In this document: one piece after another, positions 7,761 to 18,045 of the stretch
How the letters are laid out: the number at the start of each line of letters is the position of its first letter
Position numbering within the stretch: the first letter of the stretch is position 1
Source of the DNA: Stratiformator vulcanicus
Lineage (GTDB): Bacteria; Planctomycetota; Planctomycetia; Planctomycetales; Planctomycetaceae
Length of the DNA stretch: 64,000 bases
Assembly (NCBI RefSeq): GCF_007744515.1
Contig: NZ_CP036268.1
Location: 3,394,712-3,458,711 of the forward strand
Direction of reading: 5' to 3'
Notes under the pieces: model-generated
What the model was told of the DNA's origin: nothing
The model's database searches: none
Seen by the model: the letters and a program-made list of their open reading frames with translations, nothing else
Made by a program: the position numbers and the translations under genes

Positions 7761-10700
7761 ATGTTCCGCCCCCAAGTGCTGGCGCTTTGCGTCGCTTTTT
7801 GCGTTTTTCCGTTGGTTGCGGGAGCGCAGGCGACGAATCCGAATGGCGAGAATGCGGAGCCCGATCCGAATGCGGGCGAGTCGAAACCTCGTGTCACGGT
7901 GCAGTCGGGTCCGGGATCGTCTTCTCAGCCGACCGAACAGACCGCGCCGCCACCAACGGAGGATGAGCCGCTGTTCGAGCCGGCCGCCCTGCCGGCTGAC
8001 GGTCTGGGTATTTCCGGACCTCAGAAGCCCGCGACGGCCGAGACCCCCGCCGCGGCCGAATCGCCAACGGACGCGCCGCCGAAAACGGACGAGAACCTGC
8101 CGTCGGTGGAGGACCTGCAGGCGGCTGTTGATCAGATGGCCGAGAGCGGTCTGCCAGCCGAGCAAAAGGATGCCGTATTAGTGGCGCTCAAGGAAGCACT
8201 CGAATCGTTGAAGCGGCTCAAGGCGTTGGCGGCCGACCGAATTCGATTTGAGCAGGATACCAAGTTAGCCGTCGAACGGGCGACCGCGTTGCAGACGCAA
8301 CTCGACGAACTGAGGAAACGGCCCGAGCCGAGTTTGCCGAATACGCTGGCAGAAATGGAGGCCGAAGCCGCACGACGTACCGCGGCGTTGGCGACACTGA
8401 AAACGGAATTGGCCGAGCTTCAATCGACACGGTCTCGGGTTTCGGAACAGAAGGCCGAAATTCAAAAGGTGAAAGCCGAGGCGGATCGACGTCGGGCCGA
8501 CCTCAAAAAAAAGATCGACCTTCCTGGTTCGCCGGACGACACGGAAGAACTAACAAAGGCTGTCCGGCTGCGTGCCCGGATTCAACTGGCTCGGCTGGAG
8601 CAACAACTTCAAACCGCCGAATACGAACTGGCGAAGTTTGCGGCTGAGGATTCTGCGCACCTGCTCGATATTCAGGAGACTCTCAAACGGGCGACGCTGG
8701 ATCGCGAAACGGCCTTTCTGAAAAAATTAAATGATGCCATCTCGGCCGAGGAGCAACGACAAGCCAATTTGCGCATTCAGGAAGCCCGGCGGGCTGCCCT
8801 CTTCGCCGACGATCGATTCCAGGGAATTGCGAAGGTCAACGAGCTTCTTGCGCGGCGGAATCAGCAAACGAATCTGGAATTGAACGAACTCGAAGCAGAG
8901 CTTGCCGACCGCAAAGCGCAATTGAGTGAGGTCGAAGATAGCTTCGACGATGCGGTCAATCGTGTCGAAACGGTCGGGGACCTGACCCAGCCGATTGGTT
9001 TGTTGCTACGTCGCAATCGAGCCGAGTTGCCGTCCGTTGCTCGATTACGCGATTCACTCGGCAGCCGCGAAGAGCCGATGGCCCAGGCCCGGCTGGAAGA
9101 GCTCGACATTGCCGACGAATCGGAGAATACCCCCTCGGTCGACGATCTACTCGGGCCGGTCCCCGAAGATGAGCCTCTCAGTGAGGAACAAGCCGCGCTA
9201 CGGGCCGATGCAGACCGCCTGCTGCAGATGCGCAGTGAGTTTCTAAGGGATGCCAAAAACAACCAGGCAAAAAAGTTTCAATTGCTCAGCGATTTGTACA
9301 CGCAAGAGTCGAGTCTGATTCAGAAGACCAACGAATACCTCGAGTATATTGACACTCGCGTCCTGTGGATTCGCAGCAGTGATCCGCTTTCGATCAGCGC
9401 CCTGAAAGATGATCGCAGCAGCGTCGAAATGCTGACCGACTCCGGAAATTGGGGCGATGCCTTTCGAACTGTTTTTAATGCCTTTCGCTTCAACGTGATC
9501 TGGGCATTGATCGCCGTTGCGACGGTGGTCGCTCTGATCGGACTCCGCATGCATGCCCGCGCGACGATCCGAGCGTGTGGCAAGCTGGCAAGCAAGCCCG
9601 GTAACCGGGACTTTACGCCAACCCTGCGAGCGGGCATTTACACTGCACTCTCTGCGGTACCCGGGCCGCTCATTCTCATCTCGGTGGCAGTATTCTTGCA
9701 GCAATCGAACAGTCCCTTCAACGACGCTCTCGCATCGGCGCTGCGATCGACAGCCCGGTTATGGTTTCCGATTGAATTAATCTATCTGGTCTGCCGAACC
9801 GGCGGACTGGCCGAGGCTCACTTCAAATGGCCGCTCGACCTCGTCCGGTCACTGCGTCGCACTTTGACGACCGCCCGATTGGTTCTTCTACCTCTCAATT
9901 TTGTTTGGGCTGTCCTAGCCGCCTTCGATCCGCTCGGAACCGGATTAGAAGCCGGCCCTGACGCTTTGTTCTTACCCGATCCGGGCACTACCGCGGCAGC
10001 GATCGCGTCCGATAACCCGCAGACGAGCGGTGTCATTGATCAATCGGACGAACTGAATTCCGAGTCAATTCTAATGTTCGGGCGATCGCAGGTGAGCACC
10101 CACGGCTGGGAACGAGTGGTGTTTATCGCGCTGCTGACAGCATTCGCGATCTTCGCTCATCGCATCTTTCGGCTCTCCGGCCGAACGCACACGTCGATGG
10201 CGAAAGAGGGGACCGTCCCCTCGTCAATCGTGGTCTGGTGGACCTCGCGGGCCGCGGCCGTTCTGTTGCCGGTGGTTCTCATCGTTTTGACTGCAAGCGG
10301 ATACCACTTCACCGCGACTCAAATCTATAGCGCGTTTCTCTGGTCGGTCTGGCTGCTGGCGGGGCTGTTTACACTCACGGCGTTTCTTTTTCGCGGCGTC
10401 ACGTTGCTGCGTCGCCGCGCGAAATTTGAACGCTGGCAACAGCAGCGTGAGCTCCGTGAGCACGAAACCGCGTCGGTTCCTCACCCGGCCGGTGAAGCCG
10501 CATCGCTACCCCAACCTCCCGATGATGAAAGCGTCGACTTCGATAAGACATCCGACCAGACGCGAAAGCTGATCGTCGCGATCGTTTGCGGAGTCGGGCT
10601 GTTCGGGTTCTGGTCGATCTGGAACGAGATTCTGCCGGCAGTGCGAATCGTGGAGAATTGGCCGCTTTATTCGGTATCCCGCATGGTCACGGTCGAGGCC

Positions 10701-11660
10701 CTCGACCCTGGTGCCGACACTGCGATGACAACGACCGAAGAGCAGCAGGTTCCGATCACGATCCTTCACTGGGCGGCTGGGCTCTTAATCGCCGTATTTG
10801 CCTTTATGGCCTCGCGCAATCTGCCGGGGTTCTTGGAAATTGCGGTCCTCGGCAACCTCCCGATCGACGCCGCCAGCCGATATGCGATTACACGGATCGT
10901 CGCGTATCTGTCGCTCATTCTCGGCATACTCGCCTTCACGTCGACCATCGGCTTGGCGTGGAGTCAGGTGCAATGGCTCGCCGCCGGATTAACGGTCGGC
11001 CTTGGGTTCGGACTACAGGAAGTCTTTGCGAACTTCGTTTCGGGATTAATCATCCTGTTCGAACGCCCGGTCCGCGTCGGCGACATCGTGACTGTCGAAG
11101 GGGTGACCGGAATCGTTACTCGAATCCGAATCCGCGCTACAACAATCGTGAACTGGGATCGTCAGGAGTTCATTGTCCCGAACAAGGAATTCATCACCGG
11201 TCGACTGCTCAACTGGACCCTCAACGACACGACGAACCGCATCCTGATCAATGTCGGCATCGCCTACGGCAGCGACACCGAATTGGCACGCTCAATTCTA
11301 AAACAAACCTGCGCAGAGCATCCCGACGTCCTCGAAGATCCGAAGCCGCTCGTCACGATGGAGGGGTTCGGCGCCAGCTCTCTCGATTTCGTCGTTCGGG
11401 CGTATCTCGCCAATATGGACAATCGACTCGAGACGATTCATCAGATGCACGTCAACATCGACATGGCTTTCCGCAAAGCCGGTATCGAGATCGCCTTCCC
11501 GCAGCAGGACATCCACCTCAGAGACGTGCCGTCGGATTGGCTTGGCGGTCCACGAGCAAACGGCTCGTCGGAAACCAAGATGAACGTCGCAGACTCAAAT
11601 AGTGGTAATTCAAACGGCAGCGAAACGGATCGCGATCCCAAAATTTCACAATCAGTGTGA
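7761..11660 (+). CDS. Large MscS-family mechanosensitive channel (MscK/MscM-like)
   Basis: The product of about 1,299 residues starts with a signal peptide (VLALCVAFCVFPLVAGAQA). A long acidic and coiled-coil periplasmic region follows (roughly residues 60-560), then several membrane spans and a C-terminal MscS core. The core shows the pore-lining Gly/Ala helix GLGFGLQEVFANFVSGLIILFERPVRVGD, then the beta domain with NWDRQEFIVPNKEF. Such channels vent solutes on hypo-osmotic shock. ATG 7761 is chosen over 7653 because it gives a proper signal peptide. Its 3' end overlaps csrA tail to tail by 9 bp. Confidence 0.9.
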   Translation: MFRPQVLALCVAFCVFPLVAGAQATNPNGENAEPDPNAGESKPRVTVQSGPGSSSQPTEQTAPPPTEDEPLFEPAALPADGLGISGPQKPATAETPAAAESPTDAPPKTDENLPSVEDLQAAVDQMAESGLPAEQKDAVLVALKEALESLKRLKALAADRIRFEQDTKLAVERATALQTQLDELRKRPEPSLPNTLAEMEAEAARRTAALATLKTELAELQSTRSRVSEQKAEIQKVKAEADRRRADLKKKIDLPGSPDDTEELTKAVRLRARIQLARLEQQLQTAEYELAKFAAEDSAHLLDIQETLKRATLDRETAFLKKLNDAISAEEQRQANLRIQEARRAALFADDRFQGIAKVNELLARRNQQTNLELNELEAELADRKAQLSEVEDSFDDAVNRVETVGDLTQPIGLLLRRNRAELPSVARLRDSLGSREEPMAQARLEELDIADESENTPSVDDLLGPVPEDEPLSEEQAALRADADRLLQMRSEFLRDAKNNQAKKFQLLSDLYTQESSLIQKTNEYLEYIDTRVLWIRSSDPLSISALKDDRSSVEMLTDSGNWGDAFRTVFNAFRFNVIWALIAVATVVALIGLRMHARATIRACGKLASKPGNRDFTPTLRAGIYTALSAVPGPLILISVAVFLQQSNSPFNDALASALRSTARLWFPIELIYLVCRTGGLAEAHFKWPLDLVRSLRRTLTTARLVLLPLNFVWAVLAAFDPLGTGLEAGPDALFLPDPGTTAAAIASDNPQTSGVIDQSDELNSESILMFGRSQVSTHGWERVVFIALLTAFAIFAHRIFRLSGRTHTSMAKEGTVPSSIVVWWTSRAAAVLLPVVLIVLTASGYHFTATQIYSAFLWSVWLLAGLFTLTAFLFRGVTLLRRRAKFERWQQQRELREHETASVPHPAGEAASLPQPPDDESVDFDKTSDQTRKLIVAIVCGVGLFGFWSIWNEILPAVRIVENWPLYSVSRMVTVEALDPGADTAMTTTEEQQVPITILHWAAGLLIAVFAFMASRNLPGFLEIAVLGNLPIDAASRYAITRIVAYLSLILGILAFTSTIGLAWSQVQWLAAGLTVGLGFGLQEVFANFVSGLIILFERPVRVGDIVTVEGVTGIVTRIRIRATTIVNWDRQEFIVPNKEFITGRLLNWTLNDTTNRILINVGIAYGSDTELARSILKQTCAEHPDVLEDPKPLVTMEGFGASSLDFVVRAYLANMDNRLETIHQMHVNIDMAFRKAGIEIAFPQQDIHLRDVPSDWLGGPRANGSSETKMNVADSNSGNSNGSETDRDPKISQSV

Positions 11661-11831
11661 CGCAGCCACAGCCCGCGGCGGCGGAGCACATTCGGAGTCG
11701 CGTCGGATCGGAACATGCGGCGGTGCCTGGATCGCCAATTTAACACGGTTCGAACCGGTCCGCTCGACCCGAATGACAATCGAATCGCCGATGACCAACT
11801 CTTCGCCCGATTTTCTGGAAATGACAAGCAT
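11652..11831 (-). CDS. csrA: Carbon storage regulator CsrA
   Basis: This 59-residue RNA-binding regulator begins with the signature MLVISRKSGEELVIGDSIVI and continues RVERTGSNRVKLAIQAPPHV-PIRRDSE. The LxxSRK N terminus, the GDxIxI strand and the VRIGI-equivalent RVKLAI strand are all present; the C-terminal tail (APPPRAVAASH) is atypical. CsrA dimers bind GGA motifs in 5' leaders. A good ribosome site (AGGGA) lies about 8 nt before the ATG. The stop overlaps the MscS gene end. Confidence 0.92.
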   Translation of the reverse strand: MLVISRKSGEELVIGDSIVIRVERTGSNRVKLAIQAPPHVPIRRDSECAPPPRAVAASH

Positions 11832-12138
11832 CGTTTACGTCCCTGTTTCGAAGCCTGGTCTGATAAGAGATGAAAAGACAGGAGCGCTCGACCCGAAATG
11901 CTGCCTAGCTGCCTCTATTGGATCAAAAGCGTGCTGGCGGGCTGACTGATTGGCAAATCATGGACCGCAACGGAAACGCGTCCATAAGTCCTTGAGCGCA
12001 ATAGGGTTCCAGCCGCATCGCCAAAAAACGTTCACCGCGGCTGTGTTGAGGATCGCCACAACTTCCGCAGCAAATTGCTACATCTGGGAGCGAAAGCGGA
12101 GAATTCTATCCCCGTCGCGAACTCGGTAAGTCGAACGC
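11832..12138. other. Intergenic region upstream of csrA and tRNA-His
   Basis: No gene or repeat is supported in these roughly 300 bases. They should contain the csrA promoter (reading left), but I see no clear elements. Confidence 0.4.
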
Positions 12139-12168
12139 TTGTCGAATTGCGGACGGGCGTGATATTCT
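12139..12168 (+). promoter_or_regulatory. Candidate sigma-70-type promoter of tRNA-His
   Basis: TTGTCG (12139-12144) and TATTCT (12163-12168) are separated by 18 bp, and the tRNA begins 24 nt after the -10 box. The -35 box matches at four or five positions and the -10 at four, so this is plausible but unproven. Confidence 0.4.
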
Positions 12169-12191
12169 CGCCGTCCTGTCGATGACCTCAT

Positions 12192-12266
12192 GGTGGCATT
12201 AGCTCAGTTGGTTAGAGCGCCGGATTGTGATTCCGGAGGTCGCCGGTTCAAATCCGGTATGCCACC
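12192..12266 (+). tRNA. tRNA-His (GTG)
   Basis: The cloverleaf is complete: acceptor stem GTGGCAT pairs with ATGCCAC, the D-arm is AGCTCAGTTGGTTAGAGC, the anticodon stem-loop is CCGGA-TTGTGAT-TCCGG with anticodon GTG, and the T-arm is CCGGTTCAAATCCGG. The extra 5' G at 12192 opposite C12266 is the G-1:C73 pair diagnostic of tRNA-His. The 3' CCA is not fully encoded. Confidence 0.95.
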
Positions 12267-12273
12267 CTTTGCT

Positions 12274-14208
12274 CTACTCGTTTGCGTCGCAGTTCTTTAA
12301 GGCGTATCGCAGCGAGCCAACGATCGGCGGGCCATAGGGTCGTGAACCACGCCCCGTTTTGCCTTTGCCGCGATATTCTTCGAGGAGCGCGGGGAAGTCG
12401 TCCGGTAGCGGACAGACTGCCTCGCCCGCGAGCATCACCTGCCGGGCCGCAAGCAGCGCGATCAACGGGCTCTTGCTTCGAACCCCTTCGAACAGGACTC
12501 CCTTTGCCGCCGCGTGACCGGGCGCGATCTGCAGAAGGGCCTGCGCGGACATGATCGCGACCGAGTCCGAATCGTCGTCGAGTCGAGCCGCTAAATAGGT
12601 CTTCAACGCCTCAGCCATCTTGGGATCGGCCACCATCGCCATGGCCGACCAATAGCGAGTGCCACTGTCCAATGAGCGAAGCCAGTACCGCAATCGCCCG
12701 ACCGAAACATCGCGATCACCGACGCGCTCAGCCGCGTCGAGAATTAATTCCAGCTCATAACGCGGTCGCGATACTCGATTGACCACCCGCGCCACTTCAT
12801 AGCGCGTCTCTCCGGGCTGCAGGCGTCGCTCCCACTCTGCCTCAGTGAGAAATCCGGTGTCGCGGGTCTCGAGGATGTGCTCACGGTTCCGCTTCCGCAT
12901 CGATTTGAGAATCGATGCGAACTCCGCTTTCGAAGCGAGATTCTCAATCTCATGCGGGTCCGTGTGCAGATCATACAACTCTTCGAGCGGCTTCTCGTCA
13001 GCCATCAGCAAAGCTGAATCCGCGGGCATCCGCCCCGCATCCTCGGCGCGATACAGTTCCAGAAAGCTGCGTTTTTCCTCGCCGTAAATCCACCCGGGCT
13101 GAATATACGGCAGGTGCGGCATGTAGTTCCGAACATAGAAGTAGCGGCCGTCAAAGACCGACCGTGACAACTCCTGCATGTCATCTGCCCGGCTGCGGGC
13201 GCCGTAGATAAGCTTGCGAGGGGAAGCGACATCAGGTCCGAGAAATTGCTGCCCCTGCATGTAGTCGGGTACAGGTTCGCCCATTAACGAAAGCGTCGTC
13301 GGAGCGAGGTCTACGAAACTGACGAGCCGCTCTTCCCGCGATCCCGGGCCAGATGTCGCCATCTCCCGATACGCCTCCGGCACCCGCACGATGAAGGGCA
13401 CGTGCAACCCGCTCCAATTGAGCCAGCGCTTATGCCGCGGCAGACCGAAGCCGTGATCACTGAAGAAAACGACAATCGTCTCTTCCGCCAAACCGTCCTT
13501 TTCGAGGGCCGTCAGGATCTCGCCGACTTGTCCGTCGAGCACCGTCGCCAGATCGTGATAGCCCGCCCAGATCGACCGCATCTCCGGCGTGTCGGGAAAA
13601 TACGGCGGCACTTGCGCTTCGGCGGGATCGTGGAAAGACTTCTCCGGCAGCGACGCCGTCAATTGATCGTACTTCGCCTGCTTGTTGGCCGGCCCTTCGT
13701 GCGTGGTACCTAAAACGAACGTGCAAAAGAACGGCTGCCCCTCCTTCCGCTTCCGCCAGGGAGCATAATCCTGCGTATTCCAATAGCTGAAGGCATTGTC
13801 TTGCGAGGTATTCCAACCGGTCTTGCCCCAGTTGCTGGTGAAGTAGCCCTTTTGCATCAGCATGCGCGGCAGCGGCTCGATCGGCTGCGGAAGTTCCACG
13901 TGCGAATGCAGGTGCTGCGTCCCCAGCGACGACGCGTAAACACCGGTCACGAAGGTCGACCGGGCTGGCCCGCAGATCGGAGCCCACGACGACGCGTTCT
14001 CATAGACGATTCCCTCAGCGGCGAGCCGATCGATGTTGGGAGTCGTCGCATACTCGCTACCGTAACACCCGATCGCCGCCGGACTGAGATCCTCGCAGTT
14101 GATCCACAGGACATTGGGAGCCGCCGAGGCGAGCGAAGCACCGAAAAAGCAGCTCACAACGGCAACGCCGCCGTATGCAGCACGCAAAATATGACCAGCA
14201 ACAGACAT
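12274..14208 (-). CDS. Exported sulfatase (formylglycine type)
   Basis: This 644-residue enzyme has a signal peptide (AYGGVAVVSCFFGASLASA) directly followed by NVLWINCEDLS, the metal-binding start of sulfatases. It also has the CGPAR active-site motif (C-x-P-x-R, Cys matured to formylglycine), then THEGP, FFSDHGFGLPRHKRW, and a C-terminal HEAT-like extension (AMVADPKMAEALKTYLAARL). It probably hydrolyses sulfate esters or N-sulfates of polysaccharides in the periplasm. ATG 14208 is preferred over 14406 because the longer N terminus is not coding-like and would bury the signal peptide. Confidence 0.88.
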   Translation of the reverse strand: MSVAGHILRAAYGGVAVVSCFFGASLASAAPNVLWINCEDLSPAAIGCYGSEYATTPNIDRLAAEGIVYENASSWAPICGPARSTFVTGVYASSLGTQHLHSHVELPQPIEPLPRMLMQKGYFTSNWGKTGWNTSQDNAFSYWNTQDYAPWRKRKEGQPFFCTFVLGTTHEGPANKQAKYDQLTASLPEKSFHDPAEAQVPPYFPDTPEMRSIWAGYHDLATVLDGQVGEILTALEKDGLAEETIVVFFSDHGFGLPRHKRWLNWSGLHVPFIVRVPEAYREMATSGPGSREERLVSFVDLAPTTLSLMGEPVPDYMQGQQFLGPDVASPRKLIYGARSRADDMQELSRSVFDGRYFYVRNYMPHLPYIQPGWIYGEEKRSFLELYRAEDAGRMPADSALLMADEKPLEELYDLHTDPHEIENLASKAEFASILKSMRKRNREHILETRDTGFLTEAEWERRLQPGETRYEVARVVNRVSRPRYELELILDAAERVGDRDVSVGRLRYWLRSLDSGTRYWSAMAMVADPKMAEALKTYLAARLDDDSDSVAIMSAQALLQIAPGHAAAKGVLFEGVRSKSPLIALLAARQVMLAGEAVCPLPDDFPALLEEYRGKGKTGRGSRPYGPPIVGSLRYALKNCDANE

Positions 14209-14363
14209 CGGAACCCTCGAACAAGCTGAACACGAGAAAGCAGCGAGACCGCCGCCGGTTCCAATGTCGACGGGATCACGCCCCATCGCAAGTGACCCAG
14301 TGGCTAGCGCAAAAACAAACCCGCGCTGGAAACGCGGGTGCAGTGCAGCGATGTTGTTTCGAA

Positions 14364-14420
14364 TGCCCAGGAGAGGACTCGAACCTCCACGTCCGTTTAA
14401 GGACACTAGGACCTGAACCT
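14364..14420 (-). pseudogene. 3' fragment of tRNA-Leu(CAG), probable attachment site
   Basis: Read on the minus strand, this is the 3' three-fifths of a class II tRNA-Leu: anticodon loop TTCAGGT, stem CCTAG, a long variable arm (TGTCCTTAAACGGACG), T-arm GGAGGTTCGAGTCCTCT and acceptor 3' strand CCTGGGCA. The 5' half is absent, since homology stops inside the anticodon stem at about 14420. Such fragments are left when an integrase inserts an element in a tRNA gene. The intact copy would lie at the other element end, past 64 kb. Confidence 0.8.
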
Positions 14421-14584
14421 GAAATCAAACATTGTGCTCACATTTAATTCTTGCTCTAATCCCATTGTTAGAAAAGACTTTTTGAATTCGAAGTCTCATC
14501 CAGGCTACGGCGATATTGCTCTGAAATCGCCAATTCTGTCCGCGATTTGTCCGCGGTGATCCACTATGATCGTCTCGCTGTAGA

Positions 14585-14925
14585 GAGTCGTTGCTAACCC
14601 GCCGCTCTGCTGGGTTCCGTTACACTTGCTCGAGTTCCCGGTCGATAGCTTCCCATGGCGGACTCTTTCAGGATTGGTTTGTCTAGTTCGGCTTCGGCTG
14701 ACAACCACTTCAGGCGTGCAATCGTACGTCTTAGGGGCTTCAGACGCTTGGCTTGAACGCTACGGTCCCGCGAAATCGCGGACACTCCGCGAGCAGGGCG
14801 AAACTGCTCTTCTGCGAAAAGTATCAGGCCTGATCGGTGATTCCGATCTTATTGCAGACCTGTCCGACGGTACTCACCTGCGAGAGCAGCACCTCAGCCG
14901 TTCGCAGATGCCGCTCTGTGCTTAA
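14585..14925 (-). pseudogene. Decayed IS3-family orfA remnant
   Basis: Minus-strand frames read LRTAEVLLSQVSTVGQVCNK then IGITDQA, and in another frame LKPLRRTIARLKWLSAEAEL then DKPILKESAMG. Together these correspond to the HTH and leucine-zipper halves of an IS3 OrfA (compare the intact copy at 21856-22137). A stop and a frameshift separate the pieces, and no ends are recognisable. Confidence 0.6.
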
Positions 14926-14967
14926 GGCTCAGCCCACGCCTTGCTTTCTCATGAACGCAGGGCGTTT

Positions 14968-17608
14968 TCACGATACAGCTTTCTGCTTATCCTTCAGATC
15001 ATCAACAATCGCGCGAAGTTCTCGCAAATCGTCTAATGCATCGTCTGGACTTGGCACTCCGAAACCACGCAAAGAGGACCGATCGTGCGCTGATGTAATG
15101 TCACAGCACCGCTGAAAAAGCTTCTGCAAACGCTCACAATGGTCAGTGGTTATCGCCGTGACCTTCTTGAGATATTTGAGGCTGATGTAGTCCTGATGCC
15201 GCATCACGATCCCGAGAAACAGCTTTTCTTCGACGGCTCGCTCAACCGTGGCTCGCAGTTCATTGTATACCGCACCAATCGACCGCTCGTACTCATCATC
15301 GTTGTGAGCATCGAAATCACTGCGAGTTGCTCGTGCACGCTTTTCCAACTCATCAATCCTGGGCAGTGTCTTCTGAGCAATCCATGGCAAACCGTCATTG
15401 ACAAAGCCACAGCTATCCCGATTTGACTGAACACGCCGCAACTCGATCGGGACATCGTTTTGTTCCGCTCCGCTCGCCAAATCATGGAGAAACACGATGT
15501 CGTGAGTAAACACGATAACTTGCCGATCCGCAGCTTCCTCGACTAGGCGTTGTGCGAAACACCCCCGCCAATGATGATCCAGAGAGGTGACGGGGTCATC
15601 GAAAATGACCGTCGACTTGCATGGCTCTGTGGCCAGTTCAGACAAAAATCCAGCCAAGGCGATGCATCGGTGCTCACCCTCCGAGACGATAGTTCCAATG
15701 TCGGCCTTACTGGCTCCTACAAGCTGAACGCGATAATAGGACGATCCGAATTCGCCAGCCGTAGGAACCAACTCGACATTCAGGCGACGAACGCCCTGCT
15801 GCATCTTCTTGATCTCCGTCGCAAACGCGTCGCGTAGCTGATCGGTCACATACGCCTTGGCCAACTCTTTACTCTTGATCGTGGTGCGATTCGTGCGGGT
15901 CTCTTTCAAAGCTTTCTTGAGCTTGTCAATCTGCGCCAATCGGTCCAGATGCTCTTTGACGTCACCGAGTACGGTCGCGAGCCACTCACGTGCCTTCAAC
16001 TCCGCGAGTTCGGTTTCAAGACGTTGACGTTCCTCCTGGTCTGCCGATTTCTCAACATCGACCGCTTTTGCATTGGTTGATGACACGAGCGTTGAGAGCT
16101 TTGTGTCGATGTTCTCAAGTGTGCCCGGAAGGGGAAAGTCCCATTGCCCCGATTGGTATCCCTGCTTGATCGCACGAAGCCTTCGGATCAGGGTGGCAAG
16201 TTGCCCTCGAACTGACGGGAGCAGTTGTTTGTCACCCGATTCCACATCCTTTAATTGCTCCCGCAACGCGTCCCCGAGCAAACCGAGACCTTCGACCTTC
16301 CCGACGGCATTTCGGAGGGCTTCCTTCGCCTTTGCCGCCTGTTGGGCACTGTCATCGCGGACGAATTGCTCGAAGCGATTCAGGCGATCTTTTGCATCCT
16401 CTCCAAGTGGCTGCTGGCACAATACGCAAACTGCATCGTCCCCGTCGGTCACCGGAAAGTCGCGATCCGGGTATGATACTTCTGAGTATTTGCGGGCCGC
16501 TTCCCAAAGCTGACGCCAAACCTGCTCCCCAATGTTCTGCAGCGGATCATCCGCGAAGTTAGTTTTAGCGGCCACCTGTGCCGCTTTCATCTTCGTTGCC
16601 GAATCTTCCGCAAGGGCCTTGGTTGCCTCAATTGCTTCATCTGATAGGGCGCTGGAGGCTTTCAGTAGTGTCGAACGAAGGGCGTCGATGCGTCCGGCCC
16701 GGGTTCTCAACTCCTTGGCCAGCTTTAGTGGATCAGACGCGAGCTGGGCGGGAATTTCCTTGAGCCGCTGCAATTCCGCATCAGTTAGCGACGCTAGGCG
16801 ATCAAGTTCATCGACGGATGTCGAAGACTTTAATCCGCGCAGTGTGACCGCAACCTTCGTGGAGCCGGTCGCATACGTCGACTTCAGGAACTGCGGACTA
16901 TCAAATTCAAGGCGCTTTCTCTCTGAGTCAAGTTTCTGCTGAACCGCTTTGCACGCAGATGCCAGTGACGGAAGGACATCGAGGCCGAACGGAGTGAACG
17001 CAATGTCATTCTTCCCGCGAACATGGACGGAGGCGCAATCAGAATCGAAAAAGCTGATTGATCCCAACGATCAATAGCACGCTGTCCATCGATCCATTGC
17101 TCCGGTGGCTGTTCGACATCGTCAACGGCGTAGGTAATCACTGCGCTCGCCGGGCCGTTGGAAGAATCCTGCAGTACGTTTGGCAGGATCGCGTCGCCCT
17201 TGTTTCGGGCTCTGCAAGCCCGTCGAAGTACTCGCCCATAGCCGCTCTTTCCCGAGCCATTGTAGCCGAAAACGACGGTCAGGCCGGTGCCCGCAAACGG
17301 CAGCGACTGCTTGGAGTCGATCGCGTTAACGTTTTCCGCCTCGGATACGGAACGCAGCGTCACCGTGGTGGAGGTATCGGCTCCGCTCGGAAGATGTGGG
17401 CAACCAGTGGACGCAGTTCCGGCCCATTCTCTTCGGCTAGGCCGTTGGACGCTCGGCAGGCTGTCGTCAATTCCTCGATATCGGCATCGCATAGCGTTCC
17501 GTTCTCAATAATTCGCCGAAGCGCGTCGCGTTGCCACCCCGGCAGGTCATTTGACCAGTCGAGAATCGCACGATGAATGCCGCTGCCGAGTGTGACATCC
17601 TGTTTCAT
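14968..17608 (-). pseudogene. Rad50/RloC-like AAA ATPase, broken by two frameshifts
   Basis: Three consecutive minus-strand frames make one gene of about 880 codons. From 17608 comes ILDWSNDLPGWQRDALRRII; from about 17390 the Walker A segment VVFGYNGSGKSGYGRVLRRA; from about 17050 a 699-residue remainder. That remainder has coiled coils, a zinc-hook-like CVLCQQPL, ABC signature SEGEHRCIALAGF, Walker B STVIFDDPVTSLD and an H-loop VIVFTHD. Each switch equals loss of one base. Rad50-like architecture with a Cys-x-x-Cys hook resembles RloC-type defence ATPases, and the C-terminal YNELRATVERAVEEKLF could be a PrrC/RloC-like nuclease region. That last point is hypothesis. A truncated hsdM lies just beyond. 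Confidence 0.7.
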
Positions 17609-17777
17609 ATCGATCGTTTCAACGAATGCAGTCTACCCCTGCGCGGAAAGGACACCAGCAAAGGCCCTCGGTTCGCAATGATACAGCGCCGACGGGCAGA
17701 TTGTAACCTCTCGGCAGGCTTGGTAACGTCTTGGCATGGCTGGAACAAAAATCCTACGCAACTTCGAGGCGTGCATA

Positions 17778-17993
17778 ATGCCAGCGACAAACGAATTCCT
17801 TTTAGTAAAGCAAGCAGCAGAACTGCTCGGTGTATCCGCGAACACGGTACGAGCGTGGGCTTCAACGGGGAAGCTTCAGGAATATCGTCACCCTGTTAAC
17901 AACTATCGGTTGTTCAAACGCAGTGAGGTCGAACGGCTCTCATTAAACATCGAGAACCCGAATCCCGTCAGGCCGGCGCCGAAGCCAAAGTGA
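17778..17993 (+). CDS. MerR-like helix-turn-helix DNA-binding protein
   Basis: This 71-residue protein consists of a single MerR/excisionase-type HTH: VKQAAELLGVSANTVRAWASTGKL, then HPVNNYRLFKRSEVERL. ATG 17778 is used because the upstream residues are not part of the fold and a GAGG sequence lies about 9 nt before it. It starts about 170 bp from the divergent AAA ATPase gene and precedes the hsdM stub by 52 bp, suggesting a regulator of a former restriction-type locus. Confidence 0.75.
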   Translation: MPATNEFLLVKQAAELLGVSANTVRAWASTGKLQEYRHPVNNYRLFKRSEVERLSLNIENPNPVRPAPKPK

Positions 17994-18045
17994 AATGTGA
18001 CACGGCGACCAAACACGCGTAATCTACAACACGAATTGACACTGA

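Noticed and set aside
10586-11602. 338-codon plus-strand open frame
   Set aside because: It overlaps the MscS-type channel in another frame, and its Arg/His/Gly-rich translation is typical of shadow frames in GC-rich DNA.
13457-13987. Long minus-strand frame inside the sulfatase
   Set aside because: The sulfatase frame carries all the motifs; this is an alternative-frame shadow.
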